A DNA stretch of 64,000 nt, taken from NCBI GenBank assembly GCA_023101725.1, contig JALJCO010003968.1:124001-188000 (forward strand), read 5' to 3'. This document shows, one piece after another, positions 14,256 to 24,793 of this stretch (positions are counted from its first letter, which is position 1; each line of letters starts with the position of its first letter). Source of the DNA: Atherinomorus stipes. Taxonomy: Eukaryota; Chordata; Actinopteri; Atheriniformes; Atherinidae. The notes beneath the pieces were generated by a model, which was given only the letters and a program-made list of their open reading frames with translations, was not told the DNA's origin and searched no databases. The position numbers were made by a program, and so were the translations under genes.

Positions 14256-14370
14256 TGTTCTCACATATGTTATAACTGAGAGGCTGAGATGAGGCAGTTC
14301 GGGTCCAGTAAAAGATCGCTGGACCCAAACTGCCTCGTCTCTGCCTCTCATTATAACATATGTGAAAACA
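14256..14370. repeat. large near-perfect inverted repeat (foldback hairpin)
   Basis: Left arm 14256-14308, loop 14309-14318, right arm 14319-14370. The arms are about 52 bp with only about five differences. They begin TGTTCTCACATATGTTATAA and end GGGTCCAG. It could be a foldback MITE, a local inverted duplication, or a transcribable hairpin. It is not recognised as a known microRNA. Confidence 0.8.
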
Positions 14371-14989
14371 TTGGTAACACTCAGCTATATATTAGAATAA
14401 TATGTGTACGTTACTCAAAGCTACAACAGAAGCATGTTAAACAAAAGCCACGAAATATACAGAATTATAGTTTTTAGTTTTTTTATTTTGTTCACGATCA
14501 TTTAAAAGCATTAATTTTAAAATCAAAGTGAATAGGTAAGTTTGACCAAACTCATACGTGCAATCTTGGAAAAACATAAAAAGAAAATTTCAGCAGAAGT
14601 GTTAATTTTGACAATATGAGGACATTATGCACGTACTGGTCACATTTTATTTCCTGCCAATGTTATTAGAGCGGCTCTGCAAATTTAATTCTAATCTGAT
14701 GCTTTCTCATGTCAGAAATGATGAATAATCGCTAGCAAAACCTCCTCTAAAAACCCTCATTTTTGCACGTGATTGAATTACATTTAGAGTGTAAACACAA
14801 TCCATTTTTGATGTTTGACTGAAGTCTCGCCCTCACAGGAAGACAAGATTCCTAACGGTTGTGTGCTTGCGGTTTTTGTGAAAGAGGTCTATAGGTTGGT
14901 TGCGCCATATGTCACGTTCATAAGACGCTAGCGTGCGAAATGCAGATGGAGGGCCAGAAGTAAAGTAGCTTGTAAAATCTGTGTGGACA

Positions 14990-15195
14990 ATGCCTCTGTT
15001 CTGTACAGTTTATGGCTGCTCCAATCGCAGAGAGAGGATACACGTTTTTTTGAGTACTGAAAACTATCATTCACAAAGGTGAAAAATGTAGAAAATTGAC
15101 AGAGCAACGCTGCAAAAAGTGGATTTTAAACCTCCACCTTTGGTCGGCAGGAGCAGAGTCTGCCAATGCCAGAGTTTACAGCGATGACTTTCCAA
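14990..15195 (+). pseudogene. decayed THAP-type zinc-finger domain, probably from a DNA transposon
   Basis: From an ATG at 14990 the translation starts M-P-L-F-C-T-V-Y-G-C-S-N-R-R, a classic THAP opening (C-x4-C near the N-terminus). After a frame change near 15040-15095 it continues L/M-T-E-Q-R-C-K-K-W-I and A-N-A-R-V-Y-S-D-D-F. A working THAP domain has C-S-D-H-F at the last point, so the third Cys and the His of the C2CH zinc site are both lost here (Tyr and Asp). Known: THAP domains are DNA-binding modules in P-element-like and Kolobok-type transposases and in host THAP proteins. It sits in a cluster of other DNA-transposon debris, so a transposon origin is favoured over a retrocopy of a host gene. 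Confidence 0.7.
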
Positions 15196-15272
15196 TACAG
15201 TTTTTTAGTTTATCATTATGTTGTCATTTATTGCTATGGCTATTTTCCCACTCTCTCTGGCTGCAAAACAGG

Positions 15273-15302
15273 TTTTTTTTTCGGGGGGGGGGGGGGGGGG
15301 GG
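15273..15302 (+). repeat. T9-C-G20 homopolymer tract
   Basis: A run of T, then C, then 20 consecutive G (15283-15302), followed by TCTGTGGATC repeated twice. A TTCG followed by a G run also occurs at 16862-16874, and in reverse orientation at 20110-20135. Confidence 0.9.
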
Positions 15303-15360
15303 TCTGTGGATCTCTGTGGATCTCTGTGACTGGTAGACCTAGATTGGAGAAATGTACATC

Positions 15361-15425
15361 CTACAATCAAATCAAATCAAAGATACTTTATCGGTCCCCG
15401 AGGGGAAATTCACTTGATAAGGAAT
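15361..15425 (-). repeat. 3' tail of a teleost SINE/LINE family
   Basis: ATCAAATCAAATCAAAG then TACTTTATCGGTCCCCGAGG and GGAAATTCAC is the reverse complement of a GAATTTCC...GGGATTAATAAAGTA-type 3' tail. The full-length SINE at 48547 ends the same way. The body is missing. Confidence 0.6.
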
Positions 15426-15639
15426 TTGGGATGACAGAAGTAAAATAAATTAAGTTACAAGGTCCAAACACATGAGAATACTCATTGTTAGCGTTAGCAA
15501 TATTAGGAGCTAGGTTAATTATTTGAAATAGCATAACTCACTATTACCCGGGCAGAAACAACGTGACAGCCATTCAAAGATTATTTTGATCCTAAATAGT
15601 CGACCCTAGTAGACAGAATAACTGTCGACTTCTTGGCTG

Positions 15640-16110
15640 CTGAAGGCTTTCATTTATTGAACACACAGAGGTAAAGTTATGAGTGTTGTTTTCTTTTTTT
15701 CTTTTTTTGTTTTTTTTTGCGGACCTGTGGATCTCTGCCCCGCTAGCAGCCTCATTCTGAGCTTTGCAGCACATGATGGGTTGGTCTCCTGATGAAGGAA
15801 ATTATGGTTTAAAAAACAAAAACACTTGATTGTCCTCAGTTATGATGTGTGTGATAGTGGCCGAGTCTCACACATCCTCTGCTGCACACAAACAGGTGAA
15901 CGCCAAAACAGTGTGGAAAATCCATAGCCTACTCTCAGGGAAAGAACGCAATATTGGAAAGGAAGCTCAGCCTCATGGGGGAGACAACTTCTTTATTTTG
16001 GACACCAGCTCCCCCTCCAATTGGAATTTTTAAGATTGGATGTCCAGAAGCAAAGTTATGAGCGTTGCTTTGTCAGTAGCAAGGTGGTTTGTGATGCCCC
16101 ACGGCCGGTT
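15640..16110. repeat. low-copy degenerate duplication within transposon debris
   Basis: AAAGTTATGAGTGTTG at about 15672 is echoed by AAAGTTATGAGCGTTG at about 16053. GTGGATCTCTG at 15726 echoes the doubled GTGGATCTCTG at 15304-15325. No coding meaning was found. Confidence 0.35.
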
Positions 16111-16151
16111 AATCCACAAGATTATGAGAAAAGTCTGATTTATTTAAACTA

Positions 16152-16195
16152 CATGGGTCACATGCTATACTGGGAGGTATAGTATGTGACCCATG
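16152..16195. repeat. short inverted repeat, 19-bp arms
   Basis: Arms 16152-16170 and 16177-16195 (CATGGGTCACATGCTATAC and its complement with one mismatch) around a 6-nt loop. Too short for a mobile element on its own. Confidence 0.75.
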
Positions 16196-16361
16196 GCTTC
16201 CTCACAGCTGATCTGTAGCGGGGCGGGTTGGCTGCACCTGTGGGAGTTAGAAACAGTTTATGACGTCATTTAGGAGAAACTGCTAGAAGTTCCGTTGTGG
16301 GTGTTTAAGTATTTTATGAGTTCTTTCATTACAGACCCATAATGTAACTTTTCAACCTTAA

Positions 16362-16890
16362 AGGCAGAGTCCAAAGTCCCTCCACCGTTTCTGTTTGCAA
16401 ACAACAGTATTCAAACTGAGTGCCCCTCCCTTTCAGGCTAATGGCCCCCTCATTCTTCAGCCTATTCAGCTTCAAGCCTCTCCTTCAGAGCTCAGGAGCG
16501 GGTAAAAGCCGAACTGATATTAGCCCTGGTTTTCCAACGTGCATTATCTAAAGCTCTTACCTTTTCTTCGGTGCATCCCCCGTTTTTCTTTGTTTTTTCT
16601 TTTTCCTTCGAGAGTTCGAGTGACTGGCGTCTGCTCCAATCCTTATTCCCACACAGCGTCATGGCCTTAGCTCTGTCACTGGCTGGCGATATAAACAGAA
16701 ATCTCCTCCCAGAAACGTCCCGACCAGACCATGACAAAGCGAAAGAGCGAATTACAGACGGGGGGAGAAGGAGTTGCATTCAAACTCACCACTGCACGAG
16801 AGTTAAGGCCCAAAGGCGCGGTTTGAGAGAAATTTCACGTGCACAAGTCTAACATTTATTTTTCGGGGGGGGGGACTTTGGACTCTACCT
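16362..16890. mobile_element. MITE with about 22-bp terminal inverted repeats bounded by TTAA
   Basis: Left end AGGCAGAGTCCAAAGTCCC and right end GGGACTTTGGACTCTACCT are inverted copies with one mismatch. TTAA occurs directly outside both ends (16358-16361 and 16891-16894), which would fit a piggyBac-type target, although the termini do not look like the piggyBac at 43374. A run of ten G (16865-16874) lies next to the right repeat. The short frames inside show no transposase motif, so it is non-autonomous. Confidence 0.65.
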
Positions 16891-16913
16891 TTAAAAATAT
16901 GTGTTTCTGACGC

Positions 16914-17305
16914 GTTTTGATGGGACGCCAACATTCATTATGAGCATTTATCAAGCCGCCACTGCCCAGCGGCGTCCCGAGGCTGAGAAACTGTACTATG
17001 AAAATGTTTCCGTCCGGGATGTGGCCATGGCGTTGCAGCTGAGTAATGGTTGTGCACCACTTCATTTGCTTACAGACCGAGATTAACACACAGGGTGTTT
17101 TGAATGTGCATCATTTGGCAAGAAAACAGTATAGAAGGAAGAGAAGAAAAGAAAGAAAGGAAGGGGCAGAACAGAAGATAAGACAAGAGTCAAGAAAAGA
17201 CTGTCTTTTACTGACTGAAGTGAGCTCACAGTATGAGTAGGATGTAAAATGGATGCCAGTTTCGGAGAGAAAATTGCAAAAAGTTCCGTAGTGCATCTTT
17301 AATAG
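16914..17305 (+). repeat. interspersed repeat, copy 1
   Basis: Contains CACTGCCCAGCGGCGTCCC and GAGGCTGAGAAAC, also present with few changes on the minus strand at 19874-20070. It ends in AAAAAGTTCCGTAGTGCAT then CTTTAA, a motif I recognise as a terminus of dispersed fish repeats. The shared stretch can be translated as T-A-Q-x-R-P-x-A-E-K in both copies. No gene family was recognised, and sequence descent from one repeat explains it. Confidence 0.55.
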
Positions 17306-19873
17306 TATTGAGCCAATGCTGGCCGTTAAAGTTGTGCTGTTGGCAAGGAAGTGGGCATTTGATTAAAAAACAAAACAAAAAACTCCTTCTAAACACAGAG
17401 CTTTGCTTTCCATATACTGTAGCTTCTATACAGCTATGATGATGCAACCAAATTATGATGTAAAGCAGAAATAAAAAGCCTTATTGTTTTTAAGAGAAAA
17501 GAGAGAGATTTTTCCCTCAAAGTTGAAATCTTGAGCCAAGTAACATGAACAAAAATAGGCAAAAAAAAGAAGAGTTTGTTGGACAAGATCCAAATATAAG
17601 AAATGGACACACAGAAAGCAGAGAAATGATTCCTTTTTCTTGTTCTTTAAGCACCTTTATGGAAGATTTTAGTTTTATGGAGGTAGGGAAGTACTTTTAG
17701 CCCCTTTGCTCCCAGTGTGGGGTTTCTGTCCTCTCCCAAAGTTAAATCTTTTCCTCTTTCACAAAAGACACAAGATGGCTGAGATTCCTTCTACGAATAT
17801 AGTGTTTTTTTCTCAGCAGACATTCAGCTTGCATGGAGCTGGCATTGAACTACTGTGACATGATATGCATTAAGGTCGATCAGAGTGGAACTGAAGTGTT
17901 GCCCCTGATGTTTCATCAGAGCATTGTGCTGTTTCTGAAAGTATGAGTTCCCATTCACATTGTGACCGTTGAGGCGACTGTTGAACGAATATCGGAGCCA
18001 TTTTTCTTTCATCACTCAGTCAGCAATCTCCAGTTTCCCTGTTCATAAAACCTACAGAAGGATTGTTGTCAGCAAATGTAAATGACATTCAGTGTTCCCA
18101 TGTCAACCAGGAGAAGATTTGCAGTAATCTGCGGGAAGCAATGACTTCTCTCTTCAGGGTGGCTGGTTGTTCAGGTCTGAGTTTTCTGATGTGAATAGGA
18201 TCAAAGCAATCATACTTAACCCCCTTAAGAAAAATGGATGTACGAAATGTGAGGAATCAAATCTGCTTCAAAAGGGAACACCACTGGGAGCTAGAGAGAT
18301 GAGAGGGCAGTGACTGAATGGGAAACCAGTGTGAAATCACTCTTGTTGTCACACTGAAAGGAAGGAGAACGCAGCAGTCTCCCGCTGTCTACACAGTCTT
18401 CATACTAAATGTTGAATAGGTGTAAAATGTGTTTGGGTGTATGTCTGTGCAATTTTAGAGAAAAGCAAGTAAACACTTACAGTGTAATGAATGTTTGAAT
18501 GTGTTGTACACATGCACCCCAAACTTTTTTGTAATTTGGTGCATTCCCGCCCCCAAATTATCTTGATTGTATCTGAGGGGACTGTTTATAAAAGTATAAA
18601 TGTCCAAAGCAGTCAGACAGACTTGGCAGTTTACCCTCACAGGTCTGCAGTCAACCTGTTGAATCTGTTGCTGAATCTGAAGGTTTTTAGTTTGATTGAC
18701 CATGATTGATTATTCAGGACAGGTATATCACATGTTGCTTAAGTGGTTTTTATAGATCATTTGAACACTGGCACAGACAATAACATCAAACTTATAGAAA
18801 TACCCACTGGCAAGGTTGCCATGTTAGCAACTTTGTTGCAAAATTGAGCTACTTTTCAGCTCCTCAGAGTTTCTTTTTATTAGGTCTCATTAAAAAAATG
18901 TGATACAATGCACCCGAGCATCCATTAAGACAATCTGCCACTGTTCTGCCCTTCAACAGCAAGGTCTCTCTCCTGCTGCAGAAATGCCTCTTTTTTGCCT
19001 TCACTTTGTCCTCTCAGGAGTAGATCAATACCATTCAAGGAAATAGTTACACTACTCAGCCAGCATGCCATCAGTGTGGGAGGTCGTCACTATTACTTAA
19101 AGATTATCTCCGTAGCTTTGCAGATATTTGCTCTATATAGCCCCTAAAGTCTTGGGATGGAACGCCCCTGTTGTTAAAAAAAAAAAAAAAATCTTGATCT
19201 GGGTGCTGCCTGTTGATTTCCTTACACCTGAAGATGCTGGTAGAGTAGATACACCACCAGGAAAAACCATAATGTAAGGACATAAGAATAAGACTAAACA
19301 TTTTCATATTCTATGATTTCATAGATGAACAAACACAAATCAATTTGGACAAATATGCACAGGTATTATGTAATTATTACATTTTTATAAGATTGATATA
19401 TTTGAAACCCTTGAATGCGGTGTAACAGTGCAATTTTATCATGAATTGTGTTGTTTATTACAGTGACTCGTATTTTAAGATGGAGAATCTTTTGAATGGC
19501 AGCACATTTTGATAGGATTATCATGAGATTTGAAGCATATGAAAATATTGCAGCTCGGTGGGTTGTATAAAACCAGAAGTCAGCATGTGCTTTCATGATA
19601 ATGAAAACAGCAACAATGGATTAGATTGATATACCGTTTGGACACCAAACATGTTTTATAGTTAATTCGTTGGCTCCAAATTCACATGTACTGTAGGTAG
19701 TGATAGGCTAAGCTCCATGTGTGGCCACTGTTGCACTGTGGCACCCTTACACGACTGTGTCAGCCCGTCTATGCTCACGGCCTCTTTGATCACCACTCAT
19801 TTATACAACTGTGTTGCAGACACTAGTGAACTTCATCATGACTGAGCAAACACGATAACGCTCTTACGCTCTG
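17306..19873. other. intronic stretch with nothing recognised
   Basis: No exon, RNA or clear mobile element was recognised. A poly-A tract lies at about 19176-19191. Confidence 0.4.
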
Positions 19874-20135
19874 TCACTTTCTCTGTTTCATTGCCTTGCT
19901 TCTTCTGATATTTTCTTGGGTTTCTCTTTGAATCAGCCAAGGCGCATGTCCCATATCCGCGATGTGCTCATGTCCGTTTGCCAGCATCTGATGCAAACGT
20001 TTTTCAGCCTGGGGACGCTGCTGGGCAGTGACGACTCCAGAAATGTGCCACCAAAGCAAGTCAGACACCCATTTTTAATGGTTGAAAAGTTATTAAGAGC
20101 ATCTGTAATCCCCCCCCCCCCCCCCCCCCCCCGAA
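19874..20135 (-). repeat. interspersed repeat, copy 2, adjoining a 23-C tract
   Basis: Reverse complement of the family at 16914 (CACTGCCCAGCAGCGTCCC, CAGGCTGAAAAAC). The C run at 20110-20132 is followed by GAATA, so on the minus strand it reads TATTCG and then 23 G, as in the other two G-tract sites. Confidence 0.6.
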
Positions 20136-22556
20136 TATGTACCATAACTTACACGCAAGATAAGCACATAGCCACTTAAAATATTCATTGATTCCAAATT
20201 TTTAGATCAGTTACGAATTTGCTAAAATGCTAGTTTTGTAAGAAGAAAAACTTCTCCTTTATGTCATTTTAAGATGTATGATAAGTCACAACCAATTTTT
20301 TGATCTGATCACTTGAGAGATAAACTAAAATAAAAACTGGTACACTTAGCTCAGAGATTATTTGTCTATAAAGTATAAACTGAAACCAGTGGGAGGCTAT
20401 GCTGCCTGTCACATTAAATAAAGTGGCTTATTTGTGGAAATATTTTTTTTTCTTTTATTAAATTATATGTGTACAAAAAAGTTGCCGTAACCTTTTCTTC
20501 ACTTTGGTATTTTCAAATTAAGTCGGCTCTGTAAATAGTGTAGTTTTGGAAAGCTGCAACACAGTCTATTTAAGCAAATTACATTTTGTCTATCCTGTCA
20601 GAACTCAGAAAATTAATTTTCTAAATCAGAATTGACAGGTCGCATTTTAGCAGAAGTTCTAAATTTAAACAGGACGAGAAATTAAAGTCTGTAAAAACTA
20701 ACTTTATGCAAATGAACCCATGTGTGAACAGAGAAGGTAACTGGTAAACTTTATTATCTAAGTGCATGTCCTTTACCCCTCCATAATTAACATGTAGTAT
20801 TAATTTTAAAGCAGAAACAGTCATAGTTACAGATAATTCATTAGCAGCATTCTCTGTACTCTACACAAGCGTCACTCCAGAGTATTTGCAATTATGGGGA
20901 AATACTCCCTCAGATGATAATCTCTGTCATGTTCCGTTGTACAAGTAAGGACGGGGAACTTTGGAGCGGTTTTCCACACTTTGTTTGTTGCTCACGTCTG
21001 AAAATGTCTGAAGTAAAACAGAGTTTTAAATACAGAAATGCTGATAGCGCGAGTCAGACATTTCAATTTTTCAAACATGCTTTGATTTGACAGCGTCAAA
21101 TCTTGCGAGCTGCTTCTTTTCCCTTAGCATAAAAGCTGATTTGAATCACAGTTTATCACCTGCTCTGAGAAGAAGCCCTGTTAGGAAGGTGCAACATGAA
21201 ATATTCCAGACCGACAGAGTCCTGTATCATTCATATTGACACTCATCCCTCCTCTCACTGGCTTTGTCTAAGTTGCACTGCAAGACCCAACCAATAATCT
21301 TTTTTTTTTTTTCCTCTAGAGCCCGAACAGCTGAATTTACTCTAAACTGGTCTGTTAGAATTATTAAACCTGGATTTATATGTTGTGGCTTGTTTTGAAT
21401 ATTCAGCTCCCATAGAGTTACAGTAAATATGTTTCTTAGAAGGTTGTAGTTCATTTGCTGATGAAGATCAGGTTGAGACAAGATTCTAATACCTCTCCCT
21501 CCGGCATATTATGTATATTAATGCATGTTTAGCTCTATTGAGAGTATTTTGCTCCTTGCACATGACAAGCTAATTAGCTAATTAGGCTTTTTCAGCCTTG
21601 TGGCCAGCCTTTGTTGTGTACTCACTTTAAAAAGACACACTGATGAGGAAGGAATTGGCCAGTGTTTGCCTGGGTGCACCACTCAAGATGAATCACACCC
21701 TCCTGCATTGTCTGTGTTACATAAGGGTAAAAGTGAATGCTACTTCTCTTGAATCATCCAAGGATAAACCAGAAAAGGTTTTTACCTAAAAAATGAGTTC
21801 TCAAAATAATTATCACAGGAGCAGATTTTAAGCATTTGTTGCCTTTATGTTTAAATTAATTTTTCAGCCTGTAGGGCGCAAATTAAAGAGAGACTGTAAT
21901 TTTTCTTTTAAATGCACGTTCAGTAAATAGAGATAAGGATTTATTTTAATCCATGACTTTTGTGATTGTTCATTTTATCCAGTGGATTATTATAAATGTC
22001 AGCAAAGTTGGATGGGAATATTCATTTGTTTTTCAAAAATCTAGCCTTGTGAAAATGATTTTGGAGGAGCTGAATGAGCTTGTGTGTTGGTCACAGCAGG
22101 AAACCTTTAGGGTTCGCTGAGACATAAATGGTGTATTTTTTTCTTTTCTCAACATATCTCTTCTTTCTTTTTTATGAAGGTGGGCAGGCAGTAAGGCTTG
22201 ACAGAAGATGCGACGGGGGTGGTGGCTCGTCAGATGGCTGGGGACAGGAATGGCAATCCTTTCTTTGCTCCCCCACAGCTGGGGACAGGACACAGAAGGT
22301 ATGAGCAGCCACTGAGCCCATCGCCTTCAGCCTTCCTCTTCGTCACTTATAACACTGCTCATAGAAACATGTTTCTTTTCACTGTCAGAGGTCCAGCATT
22401 GTGGAAAAGCTTGTTTTCCTTTTTTTTTTTCTATTTCACTTATTGCATCACATCATTGTTTCTATCAAATTACATGTCAAAGTGTTCAGCCTCTGAACAA
22501 CAAGCCAGAAACCTTGGTTCTGGGGTCAAAAACAAAGCTGTTAAGATTATTAAGTT
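20136..22556. other. intronic stretch with nothing recognised
   Basis: AT-rich sequence without recognised element. A longer + strand open frame starts at 22198 but shows no domain and runs on into the LINE 3' tail at 22557, so it is not called as a gene. Confidence 0.4.
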
Positions 22557-22905
22557 TCCAATTCAATTCAACTATATTTGTATAGCGTCAATTCATGACA
22601 ATGTTACCTTAACATCAAGTCAGATTCATAATAGCCTAGCTAAGGAAACCAACAATTTGGATCGAAACTTGACTTGACCTGTTCCAATCCCCCATCCTGA
22701 GCAAGCACGGAGTGGTGGTGACAGTGGGAAGGAAAAAAAACGTTTTAACAGGGAGGAAAAACCTCCGGCAGAACCCGGTTCAGGTAGGGCGGCCATCTGC
22801 CTCGACCGGCTGGGGTGGAGAGGACAGAAATAGAGACCAACAGATACTGCGACTTTTATCCAGCCAGACCTGCTGAAAGAGGAGAAACACAGTTAATGAT
22901 TCCAG
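22557..22905 (-). mobile_element. 3' end of an L2-type LINE, same family as 8398-10170
   Basis: CCAATTCAATTCAACTATATT, TCAATTCATGACAATGTTACC, GGAGGAAAAACCTCC and CATCTGCCTCGACCGG match the 3' part of the element at 8398-8790 in the same order and orientation. Severely 5'-truncated; no reverse transcriptase remains. Confidence 0.8.
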
Positions 22906-22997
22906 AGATCTCTTTTCACATCTGTTAGAATTAAATTCTGCATTGATGGCAGTTCTCTCAGCAGGAATTCAGCTTTATCAGTGGGGTTATGTAAATT

Positions 22998-23043
22998 TAT
23001 TTATATGTATATATATGTATATATATGTGTGTATATATAAATT
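22998..23043. repeat. TATATATG-type microsatellite
   Basis: Imperfect repeats of TATATATGTA with a TGTGTG patch. Confidence 0.8.
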
Positions 23044-23346
23044 TGAGGTGTAGTATTAAGATTCCCAGGTGACAATATGAGCTTCCAACATTGTGCACAA
23101 TTTTACAGAGGTAGTTGTAAATGAATTTGCTTTTACAATATTTTACTGTATTCCCTCTCAAAGGTACAAAACTCATTTATTCAAAACAGAGATTTAAATC
23201 CATCTTTCTCCCCACACAGCTGACTGATCATACGAAGAGGATTTCTCTTGTAGTTTTTAGTCTTTATTCACTGAGTATGTTCTAATCCAGAGAGATTAAT
23301 CTGTGAAATTATCTCATTTATTTTGAATAAACTAAACTATAACTTC

Positions 23347-23580
23347 ATATAACTTCTTTATATCCAAAGACATGCATGTTAGGTTAATTGATCACTCTAA
23401 ATTGCCCCTAGGGATGAATGTGAGCATGAATGGTTGTCTGTCTCTCTGTGTTGGCCCTGTGACAGACTGGCGACCTGTCCAGGGTGTACTCTGCCTCTCG
23501 CCTGATAATAGCTGGGATAGGCTCCAGTAACCCCCGCGACCCTGAACTGGATAAGCGGTACAGAAAATGACTGATGACTG
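23347..23580 (+). mobile_element. tRNA-derived SINE-like retroposon, 5'-truncated, with a 16-bp target duplication
   Basis: ACTAAACTATAACTTC occurs exactly on both sides (23331-23346 and 23581-23596), so this is a retroposition event. The body carries AAAGACATGCATGTTAGG, CTAAATTGCCCCTAGGG, GACTGGCGACCTGTCCAGGG and GGATAAGCGGTACAGAAAATG, ending in an ATGACTG-type tail. These mark a very common teleost repeat. The 5' half with the promoter boxes is missing. Confidence 0.88.
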
Positions 23581-23739
23581 ACTAAACTATAACTTCTGCC
23601 TAAGCCATTTTGAACAAAAACACTATATCTCCTTATTTATGAAGTTTATGATTTCTTCAAAGCCATGTGGCCGATTCCCACCAGGCCCGCTGGTTACCTC
23701 TGCGGCGCAGACTTGCTCACCTCACTCTGGAACAGTATT

Positions 23740-23905
23740 GTTTTTGTTAACGATGACAATGACGATGACAAAATCATTTCGTTGATGCCCCTTTTTTTCA
23801 TGACGATAACGAGACGATGACCAGCTAAACATGTCTCTATAATGACTAAAACATAACGCGATGTGTGTGAATTTTCGTTGATGAGACGAGTCTAGACGAA
23901 AATGT
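23740..23905 (+). mobile_element. hAT-type MITE fragment
   Basis: TTTTTGTTAACGATGACAAT, TTTCGTTGATG, GACGATAACGAGACGATGA and TTTTCGTTGATGAGACGAG are words of a widespread fish MITE. Ends are not clear. Confidence 0.5.
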
Positions 23906-24339
23906 CAGCAGCTGGTCTGTCAGATGTTCATAATGCAGGAAATTTCTGCTTAGTTTGCATTAATCTGTCTGTCAAAAGCTTGAAAAGTAGTTGCATCCTC
24001 TTGTTGTTTGGGCACGCCCACCACCACTTGGCATGCGGCCGCGTGCACATCAGAGTTCTGCACAGGTTTTACCGACCTGTATCTGCCCGAACCGAGACCC
24101 ACTAACCGCGGCTCTCCCTGTCAAACCTGACCTGCACATCAACACATTAAGTTACTAAATGTATAAATTTACTGTAGTGTCTGTCATTTTGCTACTTAGG
24201 GGCTTTATTTATTTGATTCAGAGATTCCTGCACAAAAGAACATCATCCCTGGCTTTAACTGTGTTCTTTGTTCCTACTTCGTATTACCAGCAGTGTCTCT
24301 GCCTGCGCTGGAAGTGATCCTGAACTGTGAAATTAATCT

Positions 24340-24488
24340 TCGCCATTTCTAGAGATTTCGTAGCAAAACGATGATATCTCGCGAGATTTCTTTATTGAAA
24401 TAGATAGATACCACGTTTCTAAATATAGATATGATATCGGCATATGAAAATATCACACTATTTCAGTGTATCAATATTTTTCCCCAGC
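24340..24488 (+). mobile_element. right end of a hAT-type MITE
   Basis: Ends in TTTTTCCCCAGCCCTA and contains many ATATCG/CGATAT words, as at the right end of the complete element at 44063-44489. A related AGATTTCGTA...CTCGC segment is found again near 60310. Confidence 0.5.
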
Positions 24489-24793
24489 CCTATTAATTAA
24501 ACTGTCTGGAAGCCAAAACCTTTACAAAGAGATCATGAAAAAACAGTCAATCTGTTAATTATCTTTAATTACTTTGATTTAACAAACATTTCAAACCAGT
24601 GTTTTGTCAGTTCCATCACTGCAGAGGAGCGATACCTTTACGCTAAACATGCTCCAATACTTAAAACAGTTGTTTGATATAAAAAATGAAACTTTCAGAC
24701 AAATAAGGGTCAAAATACCAGTAAATATTGTATATCATCATCTAAAATAAATATATTGTGATATGATATTTGGTCCATACCGCCCAGCCCTAC
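24489..24793 (+). mobile_element. right part of a second hAT-type MITE
   Basis: Ends in GGTCCATACCGCCCAGCCCTA, nearly the same last 20 nt as the element at 44063-44489. Its left terminus was not identified, and two right ends lie in the same orientation about 305 nt apart. Confidence 0.55.

Noticed and set aside
16571..16852. 93-codon frame with hydrophobic start, and its 95-codon antisense
   Set aside because: Both lie within a MITE with matched inverted ends and show no motif.
22198..22677. 159-codon + strand open frame
   Set aside because: No domain or splice support. Its last third lies in a LINE 3' tail in the antisense direction and its middle is low-complexity F/S/Y.
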